From Rhodopila globiformis (GTDB taxonomy: Bacteria > Pseudomonadota > Alphaproteobacteria > Acetobacterales > Acetobacteraceae), in contig NZ_NHRY01000272.1 of NCBI RefSeq assembly GCF_002937115.1, forward strand, positions 1-64,000: a stretch of 64,000 nucleotides of DNA, given 5' to 3'. Position 1 is the stretch's first letter. Each line of letters starts with the position of its first letter. The position numbers and the translations under genes were made by a program. The notes beneath the pieces were generated by a model, which saw nothing but the letters and a program-made list of their open reading frames with translations, had not been told where the DNA came from and ran no database searches. Shown here one piece after another: positions 52,618 to 60,827 of this stretch.

Positions 52618-53835
52618 ATGTTGCATCGACGCACCGTGCTGACCACCGCCGCCGCCGCGACGTTCATCCCCGCCGCCCCCGCCATCGTGCGCGCCGCCGA
52701 AACCCCGGGCGTGACCGCAACCGAGATCCGCCTGGGCAACACGGTGCCCTACAGCGGCCCCGCCTCGGCCTATGGCACCCTCGGCAAGGCCGAGGCGGCG
52801 ATGTTCAAAATGGCGAACGACCAGGGCGGCTTCGCGGGCCGCAAGGTCAACTTCATCTCCTACGACGACGGCTACAGCCCGCCCAAGACGGTCGAGCAGG
52901 CCCGCCGCCTGATCGAGGAGGACCGCGTCGCCGCGCTGTTCGCCACCCTCGGCACGCCGACCAACTCGGCCATCGTGCGCTATGTGAACATGAAGAAGGT
53001 GCCGCAGCTGTTCGTGGCGACCGGCGCCGACAAGTGGGGCGACTACAAGGAGCATCCCTGGACCATCGGCTGGCAGCCCAGCTACGTCACCGAATCCCAG
53101 GTCTACGGCAAATACATTCTGGCGCATAAGCCCGACGCGAAGATCGGCATCCTGTACCAGAACGACGACTTCGGCAAAGACTACCTGCACGGCATGCGCG
53201 ACGCCCTGAAGGACCGCTATGCCCACCAGGTCACCGAGGTCTCGTACGAGGTGACCGATGCGACCGTGGACAGCCAGCTCGTCAGCCTGCAATCCGCCAA
53301 GGTCGAGGTGCTGCTGACCGTCGCCACGCCGAAATTCGCCGCCCAGACGATCCGCAAGCTGGCGGAGATGCGTTGGAAGCCGCTGCATATCCTGACCGGC
53401 GTGTCGGTCTCCGTCGGCGCGGTGATGCTGCCGGCGGGACCGGAGAACGGCGTCGGCATCGTCAGCTCGGCCTACTTGAAGGACCCGACCGACCCGCGCT
53501 GGGAGAACGACGCCGGGATGAAGAAATGGCGCGAGTTCATGGCGAAGTACTACCCGGACGGCGACGTGAAGGACGGCGGCAACGTCGCCGCCTATGGCCT
53601 GACCGACACGATGATCGCCGTGCTGAAGGCCTGCGGCAACGACCTGTCGCGGCACAACATGATGAAGCAGGCGACCAACCTGCATAACCTGGAGAACCCG
53701 GTGCTGCTGCCGGGCATCCGCATCAACACCAGCCCGACCAACTACCATCCAATCCGGCAGCTTCAGCTGATGCGCTGGAACGGCAAGACCTGGGACCTGT
53801 TCGGCGACATCATCGAGGGCGCCTCGGCGGCCTGA
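52618..53835 (+). CDS. Branched-chain amino-acid-type ABC substrate-binding protein
   Basis: Periplasmic binding protein (LivJ/amide-binding family), 405 residues, with an N-terminal signal containing twin arginines (MLHRRTVLTTAAAATFIPAA). The mature protein has EIRLGNTVPYSGPASAYGT, RRLIEEDRVAALFATLGTPT, IGILYQNDDFGKDYLHGM and the C-terminal MRWNGKTWDLFGDIIEG. The ligand may be an amino acid, amide or aromatic acid. No permease or ATPase genes follow, so it is an orphan or uses a system elsewhere. GAGGGAG lies about 10 bases before the ATG. Confidence 0.9.
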   Translation: MLHRRTVLTTAAAATFIPAAPAIVRAAETPGVTATEIRLGNTVPYSGPASAYGTLGKAEAAMFKMANDQGGFAGRKVNFISYDDGYSPPKTVEQARRLIEEDRVAALFATLGTPTNSAIVRYVNMKKVPQLFVATGADKWGDYKEHPWTIGWQPSYVTESQVYGKYILAHKPDAKIGILYQNDDFGKDYLHGMRDALKDRYAHQVTEVSYEVTDATVDSQLVSLQSAKVEVLLTVATPKFAAQTIRKLAEMRWKPLHILTGVSVSVGAVMLPAGPENGVGIVSSAYLKDPTDPRWENDAGMKKWREFMAKYYPDGDVKDGGNVAAYGLTDTMIAVLKACGNDLSRHNMMKQATNLHNLENPVLLPGIRINTSPTNYHPIRQLQLMRWNGKTWDLFGDIIEGASAA

Positions 53836-53937
53836 TCCCGCGGGACGCAGGTCCCTTGGCCGTCGGGACAAGAGAGGCTGAGCGCCGATCCCGCGGCCTG
53901 GGACACGAGAGGCAGGGGCCGGGTCCGTTGCCCCTCG

Positions 53938-54015
53938 GTCATGGCCGGGCGCAGTCCCGGCCATCCGCCGCCAGGCGTCGAAGCGCAGATGGCCGGGACA
54001 GCGCCTGTCATTACG
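53938..54015. repeat. BIME-like palindromic repeat pair
   Basis: GGCCGGGCGCAGTCCCGGCC and GGCCGGGACAGCGCCTGTCA flank a spacer with CGCCAGGCGTCGAAGCGCAG. It is the same layout as at 6408 and 44,461 and lies between the convergent binding-protein and dctA genes. Confidence 0.8.
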
Positions 54016-54037
54016 GAGAGGGCGACGACCGTTCGCC

Positions 54038-55336
54038 CTACTCCGCCAGCACCGCCTCTTCCACCCCGCCCGGGCGATCCAGCACCGCCCTGGCCTTCCG
54101 GATATCCAGCGAGCCCTCCCACCAGGCGACGAAGATGGTCGCCACCGTGTTGCCGAACAGGTTGGTGATCGCCCGCGCCTCGCTCATGAACCGGTCGATG
54201 CCCAGCAGCAGCACCATGCCCGCCACCGGCACCTTGCCGTTCATCGTCGCCAGCGTCGCCGCCAGGGTGATGAACCCGCCGCCGGTCACCGCCGCCGCGC
54301 CCTTCGAGGTCAGCAGCAGCACCGCCAGGATCAGCAGGTAGTCGCTCCAGCTGAGTGGAATGTTCAGCGCCTGGGCGATGAAGCCGATCGCCATGGTGAA
54401 GTAGATCGACGACCCGTCCAGGTTGAACGCATAGCCCAGCGGCACCGTCAGGCCGACCAGCGACTTCTCGCAGCCCAGCAGCTCCAGCTTCTCCATCAGC
54501 GTCGGCATCGCCGCCTCGGACGACGAGGTGCCGAGTACGATCAGGAACTCCTCCTTGATGAAGCGGACGATCTTGAAGATGTTCAGCCCCATCATCGCCG
54601 CCACCAGGCCCATGCCGGCGAAGATGAAGATCACGCAGGTCAGGTAGAAGCACAGCATCAGGAAGCCGAGCTGCGCCAGCGCGCCGATGCCGTACTTGCC
54701 GATGGTGAACGCCATCGCGCCGAACGCGCCCAGCGGCGCCACGCGCATGATCAGCGCGATCACGCCGAACAGCCCGGCGCCGGCCTCGTCCAGCACGTGC
54801 ACGATGGCCTTGCCGTGATCGCCCGGCAGGCGCGACAGCCCCAGGCCGAACAGCACCGCGAACAGCAGCACCTGCAGGATCTCGCCCTTGGTGAAGGCGT
54901 CGACCACGGTGTTCGGGATGATGTTCATCAGGAAGCCGACGACATCCTGGTGCGCCGACGGCGCGGTGTACTTGGCGATGGTATGGACGTCCAGGCTGGC
55001 CGGATCGACGTTCAGCCCGGCCCCCGGCTGCAGCACGTGCGCGACCATCAGGCCGACGAACATCGCCAGCGTCGTCATGACCTCGAAGTAGACGATCGCC
55101 TTGATGCCGATGCGCCCGACTTCCCTGGCATCAGACAGCTTGGCGATGCCGACCACGACGGTGACGAAGATGATCGGCGCGATGATCATCCGCACCAGTT
55201 TGATGAAGGCCGTGCCGAACGGCTGCATCTTCACCGCAAGGTCCGGCCAGAAATGCCCCAGCGCGGCGCCCAGGACGACGCCGATGAGGACCTGTATGTA
55301 CAACCCCTTGGCCGATTTCATGGTCGTGGCCGCCAT
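54038..55336 (-). CDS. dctA: C4-dicarboxylate:cation symporter DctA
   Basis: Inner-membrane symporter for succinate, fumarate and malate, of the DAACS/GltPh fold, 432 residues. Signatures include [20 protein letters not shown], the serine-rich hairpin [40 protein letters not shown] (NLDGT-like unwound helix 7) and [20 protein letters not shown]. No DctBD two-component pair is adjacent. It starts 81 bases from the divergent FAH-family gene. Confidence 0.94.
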   Translation of the reverse strand: MAATTMKSAKGLYIQVLIGVVLGAALGHFWPDLAVKMQPFGTAFIKLVRMIIAPIIFVTVVVGIAKLSDAREVGRIGIKAIVYFEVMTTLAMFVGLMVAHVLQPGAGLNVDPASLDVHTIAKYTAPSAHQDVVGFLMNIIPNTVVDAFTKGEILQVLLFAVLFGLGLSRLPGDHGKAIVHVLDEAGAGLFGVIALIMRVAPLGAFGAMAFTIGKYGIGALAQLGFLMLCFYLTCVIFIFAGMGLVAAMMGLNIFKIVRFIKEEFLIVLGTSSSEAAMPTLMEKLELLGCEKSLVGLTVPLGYAFNLDGSSIYFTMAIGFIAQALNIPLSWSDYLLILAVLLLTSKGAAAVTGGGFITLAATLATMNGKVPVAGMVLLLGIDRFMSEARAITNLFGNTVATIFVAWWEGSLDIRKARAVLDRPGGVEEAVLAE

Positions 55337-55417
55337 TGCCCGTAGCCTCTCTTTCCCTTACCTCTTGGCCTGCCGCGATGGCCGAAGCCCCGATTGACAA
55401 AACGAAGGTGCAACCGA

Positions 55418-56104
55418 ATGGCTGATTTCGTCATCACCCCGCCGGCCATTACCGCGATTCCCGTTGCGGATGGTGGTTTTTTTCCTGTTCGGCGGGTTTT
55501 TTGTGTCGGACGAAACTATGCCGAGCACGCGCGCGAAATGGGCAGCGACCCGAACCGGGAGCCGCCGTTCTTCTTCATGAAGCCGGCCGACGCGCTGCTG
55601 ACGAACGACGCCGATATGCCCTATCCGCCGCAGAGTACACAACTTCATCACGAAATGGAACTGGTCGTTGCAATCGGAGCGGGCGGCGCGGACATCCCCG
55701 AATCGAAGGCGCTGGACCACGTCTGGGGCTATGCCGCCGGCCTCGACATGACCCGCCGCGACCTGCAGAACGCGGCGAAGAAGGAGGGCAAGCCCTGGGA
55801 CATGGGCAAGGGTTTCGACCATTCCGCCCCCATCGGCCTGATGGTCCCAGCCGCGCGCATCGGCCACCCGTCCCGCGGCCTGATCGAACTGAAGGTCAAC
55901 GGCACGGTGCGCCAGACCTCCGACCTGTCGAAAATGATCTGGAGCGTGCCGGAGACGATCGCCTGTCTCTCCGGCCTGGTGACGCTGGCGCCCGGCGACC
56001 TGATCTTCACCGGCACGCCGGAGAACGTCGCCGCGGTCGCGCGCGGCGACGTGCTGGAAGGGGTGGTGGAGGGCGTCGGCACCGTCAGGACGCGTATCGT
56101 CTGA
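55418..56104 (+). CDS. FAH-family hydrolase (fumarylpyruvate hydrolase-like)
   Basis: Fumarylacetoacetase-fold hydrolase of 228 residues. RRVFCVGRNYAEHAREMG, PPFFFMKPADALL, the metal-binding HHEMELVVAIG (E-x-E pattern), GYAAGLDMTRRDLQ, GKGFDHSAPIG and LTLAPGDLIFTGTPENV are family hallmarks and are closest in style to fumarylpyruvate/acylpyruvate hydrolases. It may also decarboxylate oxaloacetate. Its TGA overlaps the ATG of the ExoIII gene (TGATG). ATG 55,418 is preceded by GAAGGTG. The nearby DctA could import related C4 acids, but the two are divergent. Confidence 0.9.
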   Translation: MADFVITPPAITAIPVADGGFFPVRRVFCVGRNYAEHAREMGSDPNREPPFFFMKPADALLTNDADMPYPPQSTQLHHEMELVVAIGAGGADIPESKALDHVWGYAAGLDMTRRDLQNAAKKEGKPWDMGKGFDHSAPIGLMVPAARIGHPSRGLIELKVNGTVRQTSDLSKMIWSVPETIACLSGLVTLAPGDLIFTGTPENVAAVARGDVLEGVVEGVGTVRTRIV

Positions 56105-56910
56105 TGCCTTTGCTGCGCGTTGCCACCTGGAACATCAACTCGCTGCGGCTGCGCATCGGCCTGCTCGACCGGCTGGTCGAGGCGCTGCGCCCGGACGTGA
56201 TCTGCCTGCAGGAGACCAAGGTCCCGGACGAGCTGTTCCCCGCCGAGGCGCTGCGGCCGCTGGAATTCCCGCACACCGTGTTCCGCGGCATGAAGGGCTA
56301 CAACGGCGTCGCCATCCTCTCACGCGTGCCGCTGGCGGTGCATGAAATCGCCCCCGACTGGTGCGGCAAGGGCGATTGCCGGCACATCGCCGCGACGCTG
56401 CGGACGCCGCGCGGGCCGCTGGAGCTGCACAATTTCTACGTCCCGGCTGGCGGCGACGTGCCGGACCGGGCGGAGAACCCGAAATACGGCCACAAGCTGG
56501 ATTTCATCGCCGAAACTCGGCTGTGGTTCGCGGCGCGCACCGGCCTGGCCCGCTCGATCCTTGTCGGCGATCTGAACATCGCGCCGCTGGAGAACGACGT
56601 CTGGAGCCACCGGCAACTGCTGGACGTGGTCAGCCACACGCCGGCCGAGGTGGCGGGGCTGACCGCCTGGATGCAGGCCGGCTTCATCGACGCGGTGCGG
56701 CATTTCGTGCCGGCGGACCAGAAGCTGTATTCCTGGTGGTCGTACCGCAACCGCGACTGGCGCCAGTCCGACCGCGGGCGGCGGCTGGATCATATCTGGG
56801 TGACGCCGGACCTGAAGCCGGCGCTGAAAAGCCAGGCTATCCTGAAGGACGCCCGCGACTGGCCGCAAGGCTCGGACCATGTGCCGGTGTGCGTGGAGAT
56901 GCGGGTCTGA
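56104..56910 (+). CDS. xthA: Exodeoxyribonuclease III
   Basis: AP endonuclease/3'-5' exonuclease of base-excision repair, 268 residues. RVATWNINSLRLRIGLL supplies the Asn, DVICLQETKVPDELFP the catalytic Glu, ILVGDLNIAP the Asp/Asn pair, RGRRLDHIWVTPDL an Asp, and GSDHVPVCVEM the terminal Asp-His. The order is exact for the ExoIII family. It is coupled to the FAH-family gene by overlapping stop/start, an unrelated function. Confidence 0.94.
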   Translation: MPLLRVATWNINSLRLRIGLLDRLVEALRPDVICLQETKVPDELFPAEALRPLEFPHTVFRGMKGYNGVAILSRVPLAVHEIAPDWCGKGDCRHIAATLRTPRGPLELHNFYVPAGGDVPDRAENPKYGHKLDFIAETRLWFAARTGLARSILVGDLNIAPLENDVWSHRQLLDVVSHTPAEVAGLTAWMQAGFIDAVRHFVPADQKLYSWWSYRNRDWRQSDRGRRLDHIWVTPDLKPALKSQAILKDARDWPQGSDHVPVCVEMRV

Positions 56911-57014
56911 CGCCAGGCAGCGCGGCATTTCACCGCTGCGCCATCGTCATGGCCGGGCGCCAGTCCATACCCGCTGACTTGGCGCGGCGTGAGGCGCAGT
57001 CGTTCCCACCACGT

Positions 57015-57310
57015 CATGGTGGGCGGAGGCCCCATTGGCGTTAAAACAGGGCTGGCTGTTGCCTCCTCGTCGTGGCCCGGCTTGTCCCTACGCAATGCAC
57101 ACATCCTGGAAAAGAGTCGGAAATGATCGTAAACTCAAGTGCTTGCCTGGGCGCCAAGAGCGTTCCACCATCGTCATGGCCCGGCTTGTCCGGGCCACCT
57201 GTCGCGGCACAAGTGCTGGAATAGGTGGCCCGGACAAGCCGGGCCATGACGGAATGGCAAGCATCGTACCGCCGCCACGCTATTTTAACGCCAATGGGGC
57301 GGAGGCCCAC
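57015..57310. repeat. Composite repeat nested inside inverted repeats
   Basis: Outer arms: GTCATGGTGGGCGGAGGCCC with CATTGGCGTTAAAAC at 57,015 and the inverse (TTTTAACGCCAATGGGGCGG) at 57,283-57,310. Inside: the 88-bp module at 57,085-57,172 and the hairpin at 57,173-57,250 with a perfect 28-bp stem. Hairpin loop and module are the reverse complement of 8600-8765, with the 22-base loop identical. Confidence 0.88.
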
Positions 57311-57375
57311 CATCTACGCCTGGCGGTGCCGAACCAGACAAAGGCGTGGATGGCGGCCCTGCGGCCGCCATGACG
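57286..57375. repeat. GGTGGGC-family palindromic repeat
   Basis: GGCGGAGGCCCACCATCTAC, then a spacer, then AAAGGCGTGGATGGCGGCCC and GCGGCCGCCATGAC. It overlaps the end of the preceding composite repeat. The remaining gap to the porin gene (to 57,511) has no gene. Confidence 0.75.
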
Positions 57376-57511
57376 ATAGGCGATGGCCGCCGTTTGGCCG
57401 TCTCTTTAGTAGCGCGCATACGGTGCCGGTCCCGGCTATCCGTGCTTCGACTGTCAGGGGTGAATGGCCGCGATCGGCGCCCCGCCACGGCGGAGACAGA
57501 ACGCCCGCCGC

Positions 57512-58915
57512 TCAGAACTGCGCGTGCAGGCGCAGCGCGAACACCGAAACCGGCCCGCGCTGCTGGTTGTAGGCCGGGTTGTTGACGAACTGGTAGTCGG
57601 CGGCGATATTGGCCCAACTGAACGCGGCGAAGTTGTAATACGTCTCCACGATCGATTCGGGGCCGGACTTGAACAGCGCCCCATCGCCGACGATGCCGCC
57701 CAGGCCGCCCGCCGCCAGATACCGGCTGCCGATCGCCGAGATCTCGTTGATGGCGGTCGCCAGCCCGACGGTGTCGTTGGGACGCCCCCAGCGTGTGCCG
57801 GCCAACGACAGGCCGACGGTGACCGAGGCGTTGATGTCGGTGAACGCGTCCTCCTCCACCCCGCCCTGCGACCAGCCGCCCTTCACGAACATGCCGAGGT
57901 CGGGGACGATCTGCTGTTCCAGGTTGAAGCCCACCCCGTACTTGCTGCGGTAGTTGCGGACCGCGCCGGTCGAGGGGACGGTCCCGGTGGCATAGCCCAG
58001 CGCCAGCGCATCCGAGTAAGTGCCGAGGTTGCCGCGCGACAGCCAGTACAGCAGCTTGATCTTGCCCGGCTGGTCCCACAGCGTGTGCCGTTCTTCCAGC
58101 TCGGTGACGAACTGGGTCTGCTGCAACAGCGGCAGGCTGAGGTGGATGCTGTTCGGCTCGGCCGGCATGTCGAACAGGCCGACCCTGGCGGCGTAGCGGC
58201 CCTCATACCACTCCGCCGCCGCGCCGTAGGTCACGCCCCAGGCATCCGCCGCGTAGTCGAAGGCGCCAATGTCGAGGATCGCCCAGTTCAGGAAGTCGTT
58301 GCGCGGATCATGGGCGTATTTGTTGGTGTCGAAGATGTCCACCACCGAGAACTTGCCGACGGTGAACACGAGCCGGTTCGCGGTCTGGGTGCCGGCAAGC
58401 TGGTTGAGGTCGGCATCGATCTTCTCGATCCCGCCGCCGAGGTTGATGGTCTGGCGGAAAAAGGCGCGGGACATGCGGTAATACGGATCGGTCTGGCCCA
58501 GCTTGTAGGCCTCGCCGCTGAGGTAGCCGGCGACGCCGAAGCTGTTGCCCAGCCCGAAGCCCTGGTCGACCTCGGGATTGAGCCAGATCTCGGCGCCCTG
58601 CCAGGGACGGAAGCCGAGATAGAGGGTGGCGTCGAAAGTTTCGCGCCCGTTGGCGTCCGCCGGCAGGCTCTGCGGTCCCTCGAAAGGGGAGCGAAACCCC
58701 GGCTGCAGCTGCTGGGTGTAGGTGGTCTGGCCGTGGATCGCCCATTGTTCCGTGGTCACCTGCGCGGCCTGTTCCGGCGTGACCGGAACGGGTTCCGGTT
58801 GTGGCGTCGGACCGGAGGTCTGCGCCAGGGCGGCGCCAGGTGCGCACAGCACGGTGGCCAGGACAAGGCCGCCAAGGCAGCTGGCCGGGCGGAGAGCGGA
58901 GGACAGGTGGCGCAT
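57512..58915 (-). CDS. OprB-type carbohydrate-selective porin
   Basis: Outer-membrane porin of 467 residues. It has a signal peptide (LGGLVLATVLCAPGAALAQ), a Pro/Gln-rich linker, then the OprB barrel: WAIHGQTTYTQQLQPGFRSP, ETFDATLYLGFRPWQGAEIW, NPEVDQGFGLGNSFGVAGYL and, near the end, ESIVETYYNFAAFSWANIAA. It closes with LRLHAQF, an aromatic barrel end. OprB relatives pass sugars, but a Fur-like box just upstream suggests metal-linked control here. ATG 58,915 is set by the signal peptide. Confidence 0.88.
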   Translation of the reverse strand: MRHLSSALRPASCLGGLVLATVLCAPGAALAQTSGPTPQPEPVPVTPEQAAQVTTEQWAIHGQTTYTQQLQPGFRSPFEGPQSLPADANGRETFDATLYLGFRPWQGAEIWLNPEVDQGFGLGNSFGVAGYLSGEAYKLGQTDPYYRMSRAFFRQTINLGGGIEKIDADLNQLAGTQTANRLVFTVGKFSVVDIFDTNKYAHDPRNDFLNWAILDIGAFDYAADAWGVTYGAAAEWYEGRYAARVGLFDMPAEPNSIHLSLPLLQQTQFVTELEERHTLWDQPGKIKLLYWLSRGNLGTYSDALALGYATGTVPSTGAVRNYRSKYGVGFNLEQQIVPDLGMFVKGGWSQGGVEEDAFTDINASVTVGLSLAGTRWGRPNDTVGLATAINEISAIGSRYLAAGGLGGIVGDGALFKSGPESIVETYYNFAAFSWANIAADYQFVNNPAYNQQRGPVSVFALRLHAQF

Positions 58916-58940
58916 AGGGCCTCGACGACAGAAGGTGAGA

Positions 58941-58955
58941 TGCGACTCATTCGCA
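58941..58955. promoter_or_regulatory. Fur-like box upstream of the porin
   Basis: TGCGACTCATTCGCA is a 7-1-7 inverted repeat with one mismatched pair, extending to ATGCGACTCATTCGCAT. On the coding strand it reads AATGCGAATGAGTCGCATCT, similar in layout to proteobacterial Fur boxes. It lies 25 bases before the porin ATG, where a repressor would block transcription or initiation. Confidence 0.65.
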
Positions 58956-59358
58956 TTTGCATTTGCCTTAGCCCAGCATTGCAGTCCGGGCAAGCCCCAA
59001 ATTGGCCGGACGGCGCTGTCGTCCGTCCCGCCGGCTTTTGATGCCGCCGCCGGCGTCGGTTCCATGCGGTGCCTTCCGTGTGCCGCCCTGGAACCTGCGG
59101 GCAGCAGCGCCGTGCCGCGGCAGCCACTGCCGTTGCAAGCCGGCCAACCGGCGTCAGGTATCGTCGGCGGACGACGAAGCCGATAGCACGCCAGCGGTTT
59201 CGTCCAACGACCGGCTTGGATCGCAAGCGCGCCGTCCGCTCCCGCGCGTGATGCATGGAAACCGGACGTTCAGCGGCGGGGGTGATCGGCCGGCGTCGCG
59301 TCCGTTGCCGCGGAAACGACGCCAACCATTCGATTTGCCGGCGGCCAGGCGTCGCCCC
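58956..59358. other. Gap between porin and Ni/Co transporter genes
   Basis: About 400 bases. A second partial box half (GCATTTGCATTTGCC, 58,954-58,968) extends the Fur-like site. Beyond that there is no recognised gene, RNA or repeat family. Confidence 0.45.
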
Positions 59359-60426
59359 TTACCGCGGCTTGGCTGGGACCACTTCGATATCGTCAAGGCC
59401 CGTGTAGCGATAGATCAGCAACGACAAAACCCAGGCGCCGATGAAGACGCCGATGATCGCAAAGCCCAGGTTGTTGAAGTTGTCGTTCAGCAGGCCGATG
59501 CCATTCCAGAACCGGCCTTGAAGCCCAAGTTGCCCACTGATGAGGCCAAGTCCTTCGATGCCGCCGATCAGTACTGCCACCACGACGGAAACCGCCGTGA
59601 TCACCAGGTTATAGTACAGCTTGCGCATCGGCTTGATGAACGCCCAGTTGTAGGCGCCGAGCATCAGGACGCCATCGGTCGTATCGATCAAAGACATGCC
59701 GGCCGCGAACAGGGCCGGGAAAACCATGATCGACCAGATCGACATGCCCTTGCCCGCCTGTGTCGCGGACATGCCCAGCAGAGCGACCTCGGTCGCGGTA
59801 TCGAAGCCCAGGCCGAACAGGAAGCCGAGCGGCAACATGTGCCAACTGCGGGTGACCAGGCGAAACAGCGGGCGGAACAGCCGTGCCAGGAAGCCGCGGC
59901 TGTTCAGCAGCGTGTCAAAATCCTGGTTGGCGAACGCGCCGCCACGCCGCACGGCGTGGAAGGTGCGCCACACCTCGATCAGGATCACCACGTTCATCGC
60001 GGCGACGGCGAACAGGAACAGCGTGGAGACCGACGTGCTGACAATCCCGCCAACGCCCTTCCAGGCCTGGAACCGCGACGACATGGCCGCCGTCGTCAGC
60101 GCAATGGCCGCGGCCACCAGCACGACGACAGCCGAATGCCCCATCGAGAACCAGAACCCGATGCCCATGGGACGCTTGCCGTCCTGCATCAGCTTGCGGG
60201 TGACATTGTCGATCGCGGCGATATGGTCTGCGTCGACCGCATGCCGCAGCCCAAAGCTGTAGGCGAGCAGGGCCGAGCCCAACAGGATCGGCTGTTCGCG
60301 AAAAATGGAAAGCGCCCAGGCCCAGACGCCAACGTTGGCGGCGATCAGCAGGGCATAGAGGCCGATCAGCCGCCCGCGCAAGTCAGCGGAGCGATCGTCG
60401 AAGGTATGAAGAACGTGCCTGAACAT
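59359..60426 (-). CDS. Nickel/cobalt transporter, HoxN/NixA (NiCoT) family
   Basis: Inner-membrane permease of 355 residues with about eight helices. The NiCoT signature RHAVDADHIAAIDNVTRKLM in helix 2 (H-x4-D-H) and LGFLFGLGFDTATEVALLG are both present, as are GMSLIDTTDGVLMLGAY and the final helices. ATG 60,426 is chosen because the protein then starts a short way before the first helix; the open frame reaches 60,525. A cobalamin riboswitch 113 bases upstream points to cobalt, needed for B12, as the main substrate. Confidence 0.93.
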   Translation of the reverse strand: MFRHVLHTFDDRSADLRGRLIGLYALLIAANVGVWAWALSIFREQPILLGSALLAYSFGLRHAVDADHIAAIDNVTRKLMQDGKRPMGIGFWFSMGHSAVVVLVAAAIALTTAAMSSRFQAWKGVGGIVSTSVSTLFLFAVAAMNVVILIEVWRTFHAVRRGGAFANQDFDTLLNSRGFLARLFRPLFRLVTRSWHMLPLGFLFGLGFDTATEVALLGMSATQAGKGMSIWSIMVFPALFAAGMSLIDTTDGVLMLGAYNWAFIKPMRKLYYNLVITAVSVVVAVLIGGIEGLGLISGQLGLQGRFWNGIGLLNDNFNNLGFAIIGVFIGAWVLSLLIYRYTGLDDIEVVPAKPR

Positions 60427-60535
60427 AAAGCGGAACCACGCGTGACGTCTCTGTCGCTGCCACCCTGGTTCGCCCCGCAGGCGCGGCACGAATCCATCGG
60501 AGCACCCCGTCCGATGCGGCGGCATTGACGCCTGC

Positions 60536-60691
60536 GATGGCAGGTCTCCTGGCTTGCGGGTCCGCGCTGGTCACCGCCTTCCCGGGTACTCCAGTGGCGT
60601 CCTGGTGACCAACTCTCCGCCTACAGTTGCGGGGGCAGCCATGGCCTTGCACCATGTTCCCTTTTCATCCCCTGCCGGGGAACCATCGGCG
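60536..60691 (-). promoter_or_regulatory. Cobalamin (B12) riboswitch
   Basis: Read on the minus strand: GATGAAAAGGGAA, GGTGCAA, GGCTGCCCCCGCAACTGTA, GCCACTGG, GGGAAGGCGG, then the B12 box AGCCAGGAGACCTGCC (60,539-60,554), in the order of the adenosylcobalamin riboswitch. It precedes the Ni/Co transporter by 113 bases, so B12 should lower cobalt uptake. The mode (terminator or RBS sequestration) is not resolved. Confidence 0.95.
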
Positions 60692-60827
60692 TCACTTTAG
60701 TTGCCGCCGAACCGTACGGTCAATGAATTATCTCCGCGCCGATGCCGCGCACCACGTGTGACATTTGTTCCAATCGAAACGTGGGCTGCCCGGATTTGGT
60801 GTCCCACTGTTCAATGTCTGCGCCGGG

